Made by a program: the position numbers and the translations under genes. The notes under the pieces were generated by a model, which ran no database searches, was not told the DNA's origin, and saw nothing but the letters and a program-made list of their open reading frames with translations. A stretch of DNA of 35,195 nucleotides. It comes from Minisyncoccota bacterium (GTDB taxonomy: Bacteria; Patescibacteriota; Microgenomatia; UBA1400; PJMF01). Shown here piece after piece: positions 1-7,383 of the stretch; position 1 is the stretch's first letter, and each line of letters starts with the position of its first letter. The stretch covers positions 1 to 35,195 of the forward strand of contig JAOUMD010000010.1 in the NCBI GenBank assembly GCA_029881675.1. The letters are read 5' to 3'.

Positions 1-1
1 T

Positions 2-703
2 CATAGCACAAGAATGTATCGTTGGACAAAATCTGCCCCAATTAATTCAACCTTGCAAGTAGATATTCAATCTCTTTCTTTTCAAATAACAACAGATTAC
101 TTATCTAGACCAGAGTTATTATCTAACCCAAATTTACCAGATAATTTTGAGGCAGTAACAATGGTTAAGAGGTTCCTTAGAAGAGTAGAAGATGCTGAAG
201 ATATTGCTACAGCCTCAGGAGAAATTGTTTTTCAAAAGTCACTTGGTGGTGATTTAGCAGAAGCTGTTTCATATTCAGATGCTGATTTTATTTCAGTAGA
301 TATAAATAGAACCCCAATTGACGATAGGTTCAGAATGTTTACTCCAGAGGGATATAAAGGTACAGTTCATGCTGTTGTAACAGGTGCTCTACAAGGCAAT
401 GATGGTTTAGTTCACTTTGAGAATAATTATCATGATGTTGATTACGACCAAGTTCATACTTATCCACTTAGATCTCCAAGAAGTGCTTGGAATATCTTAA
501 AGTCAGGTGAAGGTTATATAGCTGGGTATGAGGGAACTGGACAAGCAGTTATTAGAACAGTTCAATTAGCTTACTATGATGACTTTGAAGAACAGGAATA
601 TTTACAACCTATTTATGTCTTTGAAGGTGATGATGGACTGATTGGGTATGTTAGTGCAATTGATCCAATGTATGTACAAGCTAAGGGTAAGTTAACTAGA
701 TAA
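2..703 (+). CDS. Unknown protein, C-terminal part (5-prime partial)
   Basis: The reading frame is open to the left edge, so the ATG at 14 is probably internal and only the C-terminal 230 or so residues are visible. I see no known catalytic motif. The last 40 residues (EYLQPIYVFEGDDGLIGYVSAI) have the alternating pattern of an extracytoplasmic beta domain, and my impression is that such tails occur in membrane-anchored CPR proteins. No membrane segment lies in the visible part. An intrinsic terminator follows 28 nt downstream. Function unknown. Confidence 0.75.
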   Translation, partial: HSTRMYRWTKSAPINSTLQVDIQSLSFQITTDYLSRPELLSNPNLPDNFEAVTMVKRFLRRVEDAEDIATASGEIVFQKSLGGDLAEAVSYSDADFISVDINRTPIDDRFRMFTPEGYKGTVHAVVTGALQGNDGLVHFENNYHDVDYDQVHTYPLRSPRSAWNILKSGEGYIAGYEGTGQAVIRTVQLAYYDDFEEQEYLQPIYVFEGDDGLIGYVSAIDPMYVQAKGKLTR

Positions 704-730
704 TTTTTTAATTTGGGTATAAATAACATT

Positions 731-760
731 AAAGCTCCGGTTTGTGAGTGGAGCTTTTAT
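731..760 (+). terminator. Intrinsic terminator after the partial gene
   Basis: AAAGCTCC and GGAGCTTT form a perfect 8-bp stem around an 11-nt loop, ending in TTTTAT. It lies just after the stop at 703 and fits rho-independent termination of that gene. The U-tract is short. Confidence 0.7.
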
Positions 761-778
761 GTGTGTAAAATTTGTTAG

Positions 779-892
779 TTACTGGTTCATTGCCTGAATA
801 GGAATGTCCCCTGTAGAGATCATTATGATAGTTACTAGAATTAGTACTATCACAATAAATACTACAAATTGGATTGATCCTTGGCCATTCAT
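779..892 (-). CDS. 37-aa single-pass membrane micro-protein
   Basis: This ORF is too short for the supplied track. It reads MNGQGSIQFVVFIVIVLILV... and ends QAMNQ. About 20 uninterrupted hydrophobic residues (8-27) form one clear membrane helix with short polar ends. It sits in a 311-nt space that otherwise has no convincing gene. The 67-aa plus-strand ORF covering the same bases looks like its shadow. No strong ribosome binding site is visible; GAGAAAG lies about 8 nt upstream of the ATG. Function unknown. It could be a small membrane regulator or simply a hydrophobic chance ORF. Confidence 0.45.
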   Translation of the reverse strand: MNGQGSIQFVVFIVIVLILVTIIMISTGDIPIQAMNQ

Positions 893-999
893 GTTGACAG
901 CTTTCTCTAACAGAAATGAAGAAGATATTATGATCCTGTCTGGTAGAAAAGTCAATATACTTAGGTTTCTAGACCATTCTTCTATCTACTCCTACCTCC

Positions 1000-1008
1000 T
1001 GATATAAT
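1000..1008 (+). promoter_or_regulatory. Extended -10 promoter of gltX, leaderless
   Basis: TGATATAAT is a perfect extended -10 element. Only 6 nt separate TATAAT from the gltX ATG, so transcription should start at or beside the start codon. No convincing -35 box is visible. Confidence 0.7.
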
Positions 1009-1014
1009 CCCACT

Positions 1015-2451
1015 ATGACAAACACTCCCGTAAGAACAAGAATGGCTCCTAGCCCTACTGGTGAACTCCATGTGGGTAGCTTTAGTATTATTTTAAAGAA
1101 CTATGCTTTTGCAAAAAAACATGGCGGTCAATTCGTCCTTAGAGTAGAAGACACAGATAAAGTAAGAGAAGTTGAAGGTGCTGGAGAAAGGCTATTAAAC
1201 ACTATTAAAGCCTATGGCTTAAGTTGGGACGAAGGTCCTGATGTAGGTGGTCCTCATGCTCCATATACTCAATCAGAAAGATTAGATTTATATGTAGAGA
1301 AAGCTAATGAATTAGTAGAATCTGGTCATGCATATCATTGTTTCTGTTCTAGAGAAAAGCTAGAAGCAGTTAGAGAAAAAGCTAGAGAAGAAAAGAGACC
1401 GCCTAAGTATGATCGTCATTGTCGTAATTTAAGTAAGGAAGAAGTAGTCAAGAAACTCTCTGAGAATGGTGAGTTTGTCATCAGGCTAGCTGTGCCAGAT
1501 AATCGTAGTATTGTTTATACAGATTTAATCAGAGGAGATATTGAAGTTAATTCAGATATTATTGATGATCAAGTTTTATTAAAGTCAGATGGTTTCCCAA
1601 CTTATCACTTAGCTGTGGTTGTTGATGATAATGATATGGAAATTTCTCACATTATGCGTGGTGAAGAGTGGTTAAGTTCTACTCCAAAGCATATCTTGTT
1701 ATATGAAGCCTTTGGTTGGAAACCTCCAGTATTTGCTCACATCCCAATTTATCTTAACCCAAATGGTAAGGGTAAAATGAGTAAACGTAAGGGCGATGTG
1801 TCTGCTCAAAGCTTTTTAGATAAAGGATATTTACCTGAAGCATTACTTAACTTCTTTATGATTCTTGGATGGACTCCAAAAGATCAACGAGACATTATTT
1901 CTTTGGAAGAATATGTTCAAGAGTTTGATCCACAAGATATATCCAAGAAGTCTGTGGCATTTGATATAGATAAATTAAATTGGCTTAATGGAGTATATAT
2001 CCGTAAGATGTGGGACGAGAATCAAGTCGATTTAGTTACTAGATTAGAAAAGTTTACACCAACTGATTTCCCTCAAGCTAAATTAGATCAAATTCTACCT
2101 CTTATTTATGAAAGATTAGAAAAATTATCTGATATTGAAGAGTTATCTGATTTCTTTTATAGAGATATAAAAGTAGATAGATCCCTATTACTTAAGAAAG
2201 CTGATAAAGAACTAGTTTCTAAGCAATTAGACGAGTTATATGCTGGTCTCAATGAAATAGAGTGGACTACTAGTGAGATTGAAAAAGTAGTTAGAAGTAT
2301 TCAAGAAGAGCATGATTATAAAAAGAACCAGTTCTTTATGATGGTTAGAATTGCAGTTACAGGTAAGAAAGCTACCCCACCACTATTTGAAACAATCGAA
2401 GTTCTGGGTAAAGATTTAACTCTAAGAAGACTGAAATTAGCACTAACATAG
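1015..2451 (+). CDS. gltX: Glutamyl-tRNA synthetase
   Basis: This class I synthetase charges tRNA-Glu with glutamate in the cytoplasm. In bacteria lacking GlnRS it also misacylates tRNA-Gln for GatCAB amidation. Residues 11-22 (APSPTGELHVGS) contain the HIGH-class signature, and KMSKR at about 254-258 is the second ATP-binding motif. A CxC...C group between them resembles the zinc-binding insert of E. coli GluRS. The length of 478 aa is normal and the C-terminal anticodon-binding helical domain is present. The start is fixed by the -10 box only 6 nt upstream. The CDF transporter gene follows 25 nt after the stop and may be co-transcribed. Confidence 0.96.
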   Translation: MTNTPVRTRMAPSPTGELHVGSFSIILKNYAFAKKHGGQFVLRVEDTDKVREVEGAGERLLNTIKAYGLSWDEGPDVGGPHAPYTQSERLDLYVEKANELVESGHAYHCFCSREKLEAVREKAREEKRPPKYDRHCRNLSKEEVVKKLSENGEFVIRLAVPDNRSIVYTDLIRGDIEVNSDIIDDQVLLKSDGFPTYHLAVVVDDNDMEISHIMRGEEWLSSTPKHILLYEAFGWKPPVFAHIPIYLNPNGKGKMSKRKGDVSAQSFLDKGYLPEALLNFFMILGWTPKDQRDIISLEEYVQEFDPQDISKKSVAFDIDKLNWLNGVYIRKMWDENQVDLVTRLEKFTPTDFPQAKLDQILPLIYERLEKLSDIEELSDFFYRDIKVDRSLLLKKADKELVSKQLDELYAGLNEIEWTTSEIEKVVRSIQEEHDYKKNQFFMMVRIAVTGKKATPPLFETIEVLGKDLTLRRLKLALT

Positions 2452-2476
2452 TATTCATAAATAACACTTTTTAGTT

Positions 2477-3346
2477 ATGACTCTAAAAGAAGCTGCTGCA
2501 ATACGGGCTGTTAAATATAGCATCTTAGCAAATATTGGTTTGGCTTTGATTAAGTGGTTCTCTGGTATTTTTGGTAATTCTTATGCTTTGATTGCTGATG
2601 CAATTGAATCGACTTCTGATGTCTTTTCCTCCATATTAGTACTTTTAGGACTAAACTATTCAACTCTACCTCCTGATGAAGATCATCCTTATGGTCATGG
2701 GAAAATTGAGCCTTTAGTGACTTTTTTGGTAGTTGGTTTTCTGGTAGCCTCAGCTTTATTGATTGCTCACGATAGTATTCAAAATATTCAGACCCCTCAT
2801 GACCTTCCAAAACCATGGACACTAATTATTTTGGGTGCAATTATCATTTGGAAAGAAATTTCATATAGATTAGTTATTAAAAAGAGTAAGGAGACAAATA
2901 GTTCATCTCTAAAAGCTGAAGCTTGGCATCATAGAAGTGATGCGATTACTTCAGTTGCTGCTTTTATCGGAATAGTTTTTGCTCTTTTCCTAGGTGAAAA
3001 CTTTGCAGCAGCAGACGATTATGCTGCTTTATTTGCTTCAGGATTTATTTTATATAATAGCTATTTAATTTTCAGACCTGCCTTTGCAGAACTAATGGAT
3101 GAGAATGTCTACGATGAGTTAACTCAGAAAATTAGAGAGGAATCAATCAAAGTAAGAGGAGTAAAAGGTACTGAAAAATGTCATATTAGAAAGACCGGAA
3201 TGAGTTATCACTTAGATTTACATGCTTTGGTCGACGGAAAGATCAGTGTTGCTAAAGGACATAAAATTTCTCATAATCTTAAAGATAAACTGATAGAGTA
3301 TATTCCAGAGTTAAGACATGTAACTATTCATATTGAGCCAAGTTAG
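2477..3346 (+). CDS. Cation diffusion facilitator (CDF) family transporter
   Basis: This inner-membrane antiporter exports divalent metal ions in exchange for protons. The N-terminal 200 residues hold about six membrane helices. The family signature HPYGHGK follows TM2. In TM5 the metal site is HHRSD (HxxxD). In TM2 the equivalent reads ESTSD (ExxxD, about 44-48), where the usual first ligand is His or Asp, so metal preference cannot be assigned safely. Residues 210-289 form the cytoplasmic ferredoxin-like CDF domain ending in a His-containing strand (VTIHIE). The length of 289 aa is typical. No nearby metal regulator is visible. Confidence 0.93.
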   Translation: MTLKEAAAIRAVKYSILANIGLALIKWFSGIFGNSYALIADAIESTSDVFSSILVLLGLNYSTLPPDEDHPYGHGKIEPLVTFLVVGFLVASALLIAHDSIQNIQTPHDLPKPWTLIILGAIIIWKEISYRLVIKKSKETNSSSLKAEAWHHRSDAITSVAAFIGIVFALFLGENFAAADDYAALFASGFILYNSYLIFRPAFAELMDENVYDELTQKIREESIKVRGVKGTEKCHIRKTGMSYHLDLHALVDGKISVAKGHKISHNLKDKLIEYIPELRHVTIHIEPS

Positions 3347-3418
3347 ATTTTGTATATTTTTCCCCTAATAGTTATTCCATAAGTTATTAATCTACTTAAG
3401 AAATTATTCTTTAATTTT

Positions 3419-3427
3419 TGTTATACT
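3419..3427 (+). promoter_or_regulatory. Extended -10 promoter of the orphan pair
   Basis: TGTTATACT ends 11 nt before the ATG at 3439. The preceding TTTAATTTTTG is repeated almost exactly before the gene at 29907. The predicted leader is 0-5 nt. Confidence 0.6.
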
Positions 3428-3438
3428 GACATATATCA

Positions 3439-4377
3439 ATGTCACCAAAGAAGAATAAATCCCCTAAAGTAAATAAGCTGCGCATGTTTTATGCCGGCCT
3501 AAAAGATCGCTTTCATAAGACTCACTTTGAAGCTAGTGATTGGTTAAATCAGAAAGGAGTTGATGTTGATACTCTCAAGCAAGCAGGTAAGAGTGCTATT
3601 ACTGCTACTACCTTAGCAGGTGCTGTTATTACTTCAAAGCCAGTTGATGCCCAAATGACTGAGCAAATTTTAGGTATTAATTCTAAGAAAGAAGAGAAGT
3701 TAGTTGCTCAAGTTACCTTAGAGGAACATGATGAGATTATAAAGAAGATGTCAGACTTTGTAAAAAGACCACCCGGTCATTTAGAGAGTGAAGATGAGCT
3801 ATATTTAGAGCAACAAATCAGTGATATGCTGGGATTTGAAGTTACTGCAGAACTTGAAGGACATAGGTTGAATCATAGTATTGGCATTATGGGTGGAGAG
3901 CAACATTTGAAGAGATTCCCAACAGATACTCTTAGTCAACATGATGAATATAGGCAGGCAGGAATTGCTCCAGCTCGTGGAGCCTTTGGTTGGTTTACAG
4001 AAGGTGGAGAGTTAACAGGGAAAGCAATCGAAAGAGAAAAGTACTATTTTGCAGTACAAACATTATATCTTCCTGATTGGAATTCAAACTATAAAGACCT
4101 TAAACCTTGGTATAAATACCGTAAGATGGTCGCTATAAATCCTGTTGATGGTATGGCTGTAGTAGCTGTTGTTGGTGATGCAGGTCCTGCCCAATGGGTT
4201 GGAAAACAATATGGTGGTTCACCTGAGGTTATAAGAGAAGGTAAAATTTGGAGTAAGGAAGCAAGGGGTAGAGTCATTTTAATGTTTGTTGATGACCCTG
4301 AAGATAAGGTGCCTCTTGGATCAATTGATATTAATGAATATAAAAAGCAACTTGCACAGGGACAAGAAGAAAAATGA
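3439..4377 (+). CDS. Conserved protein of unknown function (DAGPAQW/GGSPEV type)
   Basis: The protein has 312 aa. Residues 1-40 are basic and polar. Residues 52-72 are small and hydrophobic (SAITATTLAGAVITSKPVDA) and could be a membrane anchor or signal-like helix ending near an Ala-x-Ala-like site (PVDAQ). The C-terminal half carries a dense run of conserved-looking motifs: APARGAFGWF, YYFAVQTLYLPDW, WYKYRKMVAINP, VVGDAGPAQWVGKQYGGSPEV and FVDDPEDKVPLG. I have the impression of such orphans in CPR genomes, but I know no assigned function. An extracellular beta-barrel or hydrolase-like domain is possible. It overlaps the next gene by 4 nt (ATGA), so the two are translationally coupled. Confidence 0.85.
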   Translation: MSPKKNKSPKVNKLRMFYAGLKDRFHKTHFEASDWLNQKGVDVDTLKQAGKSAITATTLAGAVITSKPVDAQMTEQILGINSKKEEKLVAQVTLEEHDEIIKKMSDFVKRPPGHLESEDELYLEQQISDMLGFEVTAELEGHRLNHSIGIMGGEQHLKRFPTDTLSQHDEYRQAGIAPARGAFGWFTEGGELTGKAIEREKYYFAVQTLYLPDWNSNYKDLKPWYKYRKMVAINPVDGMAVVAVVGDAGPAQWVGKQYGGSPEVIREGKIWSKEARGRVILMFVDDPEDKVPLGSIDINEYKKQLAQGQEEK

Positions 4378-4682
4378 AAAATGTTTACTATGCACCACTA
4401 GTTAGATGGGAAATTGTAGAAGAAATTATTCTCCTGGCAGATCCTGATGATAGACAAGAAGTCCAGAAGTTAGTAATAGGCTCTATTGATCATATCGTTA
4501 TGGAAACAGTTTTGTTGCATTTGGATAAAGAAGATCATGAGGAATTTTTAAAGAAAAGCCATGAAGCTTACCATGACCATTCCTTATTAGATTGGATTAA
4601 GAGTAAAGCACATGGAGTTGAAGAAGCAATCCAGAGAGCTATTAGAGACACTAAATCTTCAATCAGATCAATTTTAGAATAG
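4374..4682 (+). CDS. Small acidic helical protein, DUF5663-like
   Basis: The protein has 102 aa with no membrane segment and is rich in Asp, Glu and His. The segment DDRQEVQKLVIGSIDHIVMETVLLHL followed by EDHEEFL resembles the DUF5663 pattern (an amphipathic helix, then an acidic DxxEF), a small CPR-associated family of unknown function. I place it there by memory only. It overlaps the stop of the upstream orphan by ATGA, so the two are made together and may interact. A bidirectional terminator follows 39 nt downstream. Confidence 0.75.
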   Translation: MKNVYYAPLVRWEIVEEIILLADPDDRQEVQKLVIGSIDHIVMETVLLHLDKEDHEEFLKKSHEAYHDHSLLDWIKSKAHGVEEAIQRAIRDTKSSIRSILE

Positions 4683-4715
4683 ATTTATCTTAGATAGTTG
4701 GATATTAATATAATC

Positions 4716-4744
4716 AAAAACCCACTCCTAAGAGTGGGCTTTTT
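4716..4744. terminator. Bidirectional terminator between convergent operons
   Basis: CCCACTC and GAGTGGG pair around a CTAA loop, with A-tracts on the left and T-tracts on the right. It can end both the plus-strand orphan pair and the minus-strand pilin transcript, whose stop lies at 4763. Confidence 0.85.
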
Positions 4745-4762
4745 AATTCTTTACTATAGTTA

Positions 4763-5236
4763 CTAGCGAGTAGCAGAAATTACTACACCTAACTCAGCAG
4801 ATGGAGCGGTAACAGTAACTCTATTATTTGCAGCACTAGTGACAATGGTATAACCAGTGTCATGAGCAGCAGCACAGGCAGCTTCATCAATAGCTCCAGC
4901 AGTTGTTGGATCTGCAGGAAGTGCAGCTAAGTAGTCAGTGACAAGAAGTGCACAAATGTTAGCGCCTGTATCAGAGATATTAGCAGCTGTTGTAGTGATA
5001 CCAGCAGGTAATTGACCAGCATTATCAGCAGCATACTGATGTACAGCATTTAAGATTGCATTAACATCACTACTACGTTGAGTGTTATTAGCTTGAGCGA
5101 ATTGTCTCGCAGGGTTAATAGCGATCAAAACGATTGCTAAAAGAATGGCTAAGATACCGATTACGACCAAAAGTTCGATCAAGGTAAAACCTTTTTGTTT
5201 AATTCTCTTACTAAGAGAGGCAGGCATAATTTTCAT
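4763..5236 (-). CDS. Major type IV pilin (prepilin)
   Basis: This is the probable main subunit of the pilus fibre. Residues 1-15 are a basic leader ending KQKG, followed by the prepilin-peptidase site and hydrophobic helix FTLIELLVVIGILAILLAIVLIAI; Glu5 of the mature chain is present. The C-terminal globular part is Ala/Thr-rich, with two Cys (NICALL and EAACAA) that could form the usual disulphide loop. Mature length is about 141 aa, normal for a pilin. It lies last in the pilus locus, but it has a consensus promoter and an AAGGA ribosome binding site 4 nt before the ATG. That suits a highly expressed structural protein. Confidence 0.9.
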   Translation of the reverse strand: MKIMPASLSKRIKQKGFTLIELLVVIGILAILLAIVLIAINPARQFAQANNTQRSSDVNAILNAVHQYAADNAGQLPAGITTTAANISDTGANICALLVTDYLAALPADPTTAGAIDEAACAAAHDTGYTIVTSAANNRVTVTAPSAELGVVISATR

Positions 5237-5271
5237 TTAATCCTTTTTTTACTAATAATTTAGTTCCATCT

Positions 5272-5301
5272 AGTATAGATTGTTTTTGACGAGAGAGTCA
5301 A
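5272..5301 (-). promoter_or_regulatory. Canonical sigma-70 promoter of the major pilin
   Basis: On the minus strand TTGACT (5296-5301), an 18-nt spacer and TATACT (5272-5277) give a near-consensus promoter. The expected leader is about 29 nt and carries the AAGGA site. It lies in the 86-nt gap after the PilM/LytR_C gene. Confidence 0.8.
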
Positions 5302-5322
5302 CTCTTTATTTAAAATGACAAG

Positions 5323-6447
5323 TTAATTATTTGCTGAAGTAGTAATAACGGAATCATAGTCTATCTGATCATTTTCCTGGATAGTATATTCTTGTCCAAT
5401 ACTTTCGATACTTTCTAGGATGATTGCTCTGACTGAGCTAGGAACACTGGGAGAAAAGATTACTGATGTTTTTCCAGAAGTAATAGTTTTTGCATTTCCT
5501 ACCGTGATGTTGTCAAATCCAGCATCTTCTAGTCCTTCTTTGACAATTCCAGCTTGGCCAGTAATACCAGATCCATTAAGGACTCTAATCTCATAAATAT
5601 CAAAGTCTATTGTTTCTTCGGTAGCTTCTTTTTCTTTAAGGTCTGCTTGGGCAGAGTCCGTCGCTGATTTATTGTCATTAGTATTACTTATGATGGAAGA
5701 AGGTGGTTGTGCTGTTTGGTTTTGTTGTTGCTGATTAATTAGTTTTTTATCTTGTTGTGCACGATTATAATTAAAGATAAGGGCAAAGATAAGGACAATA
5801 ATAAGAAGTCCAAAAACAACACTTAAGATAACTAAACGTTTTCTGTCTTCTGGTGCAGGAGCATCTTTCTCAATTCTGAGAATAGTTTTCTTTGGTTTTA
5901 TATCTAAAAGATTATAGTTAGTAAATTTAGGAACAGCACTCAGAATAGCTAAACCTTCTTTGGTGGTACAGTTTTCTCCTTCTACCATGCCTTTGATTAC
6001 TAAGTCAGGTAAAATCATACTTACATTAAGGTTAAGCTTTTTTAGAGAGTTAAGGATAGGCTCATAGAAACCTCTGTTTATGGCAACTACTTCTAGTTTT
6101 TTTCCAAACTTAAATTGTTTGATAAAAATGTCATCAAAGGGAATTAATTCTGAGAATTTTTCTATTTGTGCTTCTTGTTCTAGGGGATCTTTAATAGTAC
6201 TTTCAAGACTTTTGTGAAAGTAAGTACTTTTATTTAAGATAATAGTTACTTGAGCACTTTTTAATCCAGATTCATCAATAATTTTTGTAAGAGCTTTATC
6301 TAGTTTATAGGTATTTATTACTTCTAAGTCTTTGATAATATCAGTAGTGAGTTGTAGTTCAAAGGATTGGTCTTGATGAGCACGACAAAAAAAGATCTTA
6401 TTACGATGGACAAAAATGATCAGTCGGTTAGTCTCTGTAGGGCTCAT
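5323..6447 (-). CDS. PilM-like N-terminus, transmembrane helix and LytR_C domain
   Basis: The protein has 374 aa. Residues 1-180 look like a divergent actin-fold PilM/GspL-type cytoplasmic domain (alternating strands such as LIIFVHRNKIFFC and VTIILNKSTYF), a weak assignment. Residues 205-227 form one strong membrane helix. A Gln/Asn/Ser-rich linker follows. Residues 284-365 (YEIRVLNGSGITGQAG...FSPSVPSSVRAIIL) match the LytR C-terminal domain (LytR_C), with its VLNGSG signature. The topology would put PilM-like inside and LytR_C outside, linking pilus assembly to the cell surface. It sits 1 nt after the PilX-like gene, within the operon. Confidence 0.72.
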   Translation of the reverse strand: MSPTETNRLIIFVHRNKIFFCRAHQDQSFELQLTTDIIKDLEVINTYKLDKALTKIIDESGLKSAQVTIILNKSTYFHKSLESTIKDPLEQEAQIEKFSELIPFDDIFIKQFKFGKKLEVVAINRGFYEPILNSLKKLNLNVSMILPDLVIKGMVEGENCTTKEGLAILSAVPKFTNYNLLDIKPKKTILRIEKDAPAPEDRKRLVILSVVFGLLIIVLIFALIFNYNRAQQDKKLINQQQQNQTAQPPSSIISNTNDNKSATDSAQADLKEKEATEETIDFDIYEIRVLNGSGITGQAGIVKEGLEDAGFDNITVGNAKTITSGKTSVIFSPSVPSSVRAIILESIESIGQEYTIQENDQIDYDSVITTSANN

Positions 6448-6448
6448 A

Positions 6449-6856
6449 TTATGATATTTCCTTCCAAGAATTTACGGTAAGAATGCTATCTACATATGTA
6501 GTAGTTATTTCTAGTTTTCTAGAAAATTCTCCCAAAACTGCTTGGACTATAATGGTTTTTTCACCATTTCCAGTGACAGTAATAGTAACAGTAGCATTAT
6601 CTACTATTAGTATTTCTCCAGTATAGCTAGGATCGCGTAGTAAAGACAAGATAGCATTTTCTGCTCCACTTTCTGCTGCAGAGATGGTGATAGAGCTTTG
6701 TTGGAGATTTGAGCTAGCTCTAGTGTTATCTATCACCCAGGAAACAGCTGTAGTACTAATGATAATTCCGACTACAGCTACAACTAAAAGAGTTACTAAT
6801 ATATAGCCACCTTGTTGGCTATTTTTTAAACTATTAGTTTTATTATTATTTTTCAT
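6449..6856 (-). CDS. PilX/GspK-like minor pilin
   Basis: The protein has 135 aa. A polar N-terminus (NSQQGGY) leads into the hydrophobic helix ILVTLLVVAVVGIIISTTAVSW. The helix continues into TISAAESGAENAILSLLRDP, the A-x-S-G-A-E-x-A pattern common in PilX/GspK-type pseudopilins. The Glu at +5 is missing here (YILVT), as is usual for GspK-like tip pseudopilins. It probably lies at or near the pilus tip and primes assembly. Gaps to its neighbours are 1-2 nt. Confidence 0.78.
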   Translation of the reverse strand: MKNNNKTNSLKNSQQGGYILVTLLVVAVVGIIISTTAVSWVIDNTRASSNLQQSSITISAAESGAENAILSLLRDPSYTGEILIVDNATVTITVTGNGEKTIIVQAVLGEFSRKLEITTTYVDSILTVNSWKEIS

Positions 6857-6858
6857 AT

Positions 6859-7380
6859 CTATCTTGTCGCTGCAAAGAAATTATATTCCCTAGACTCTAT
6901 TTTTCCCTCTGACTCATTTTGGCTGACAATTTGTGTTTCAGCTTGTATCCCATTTTTACCACCTTCATTTCCAAGTCTTGTTACATTAAAGATGGTCATA
7001 TTTACATCTTTGTTGTTGATAGCATAAGTTCCTGTACTATCAGTAAAAGACAGTTTATTGTTAATGATTTGATAGGTAACAGTTTGTCCATCAATTACCA
7101 GTTGAAGGGTGGTAGAACTATCTCCAAGCAGGGCGGGTTCAATAATCTCTTGAGCACGATTGATGTCATAAGTAAGGCGAGAAATCATATATCTACCATC
7201 TCGCTCTACACTTGACGTTTTTTCTGCTTCACCACGGATATTAATCACAGAGGCAAAAAGTCCAGTAATAATTATTAAGATGATCATAGATAAACCCATG
7301 TACATTAGGAGTTCAACTAAACTAAAACCACTTTGTTTGTTTCTAATTTTTTCTAGTAGTGCATATGATTTATTTATCAT
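6859..7380 (-). CDS. Minor prepilin (GspJ-like)
   Basis: The protein has 173 aa. The leader KIRNKQSG is followed by the processing site and helix FSLVELLMYMGLSMIILIIITGLF, with Glu5 retained. The remainder is a small beta-rich domain with no cysteines. The order after pilC (H-like, I-like, J-like, K-like) mirrors type II secretion and type IV pilus minor pilin operons, so a role in priming or tip assembly is likely. Specific subclass assignment is by position rather than by diagnostic residues. Confidence 0.82.
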   Translation of the reverse strand: MINKSYALLEKIRNKQSGFSLVELLMYMGLSMIILIIITGLFASVINIRGEAEKTSSVERDGRYMISRLTYDINRAQEIIEPALLGDSSTTLQLVIDGQTVTYQIINNKLSFTDSTGTYAINNKDVNMTIFNVTRLGNEGGKNGIQAETQIVSQNESEGKIESREYNFFAATR

Positions 7381-7383
7381 TGA

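Noticed and set aside
804-1007. 67-aa plus-strand ORF
   Set aside because: No domain, odd composition, and it mirrors the better membrane micro-ORF on the minus strand; it also runs into the gltX promoter.
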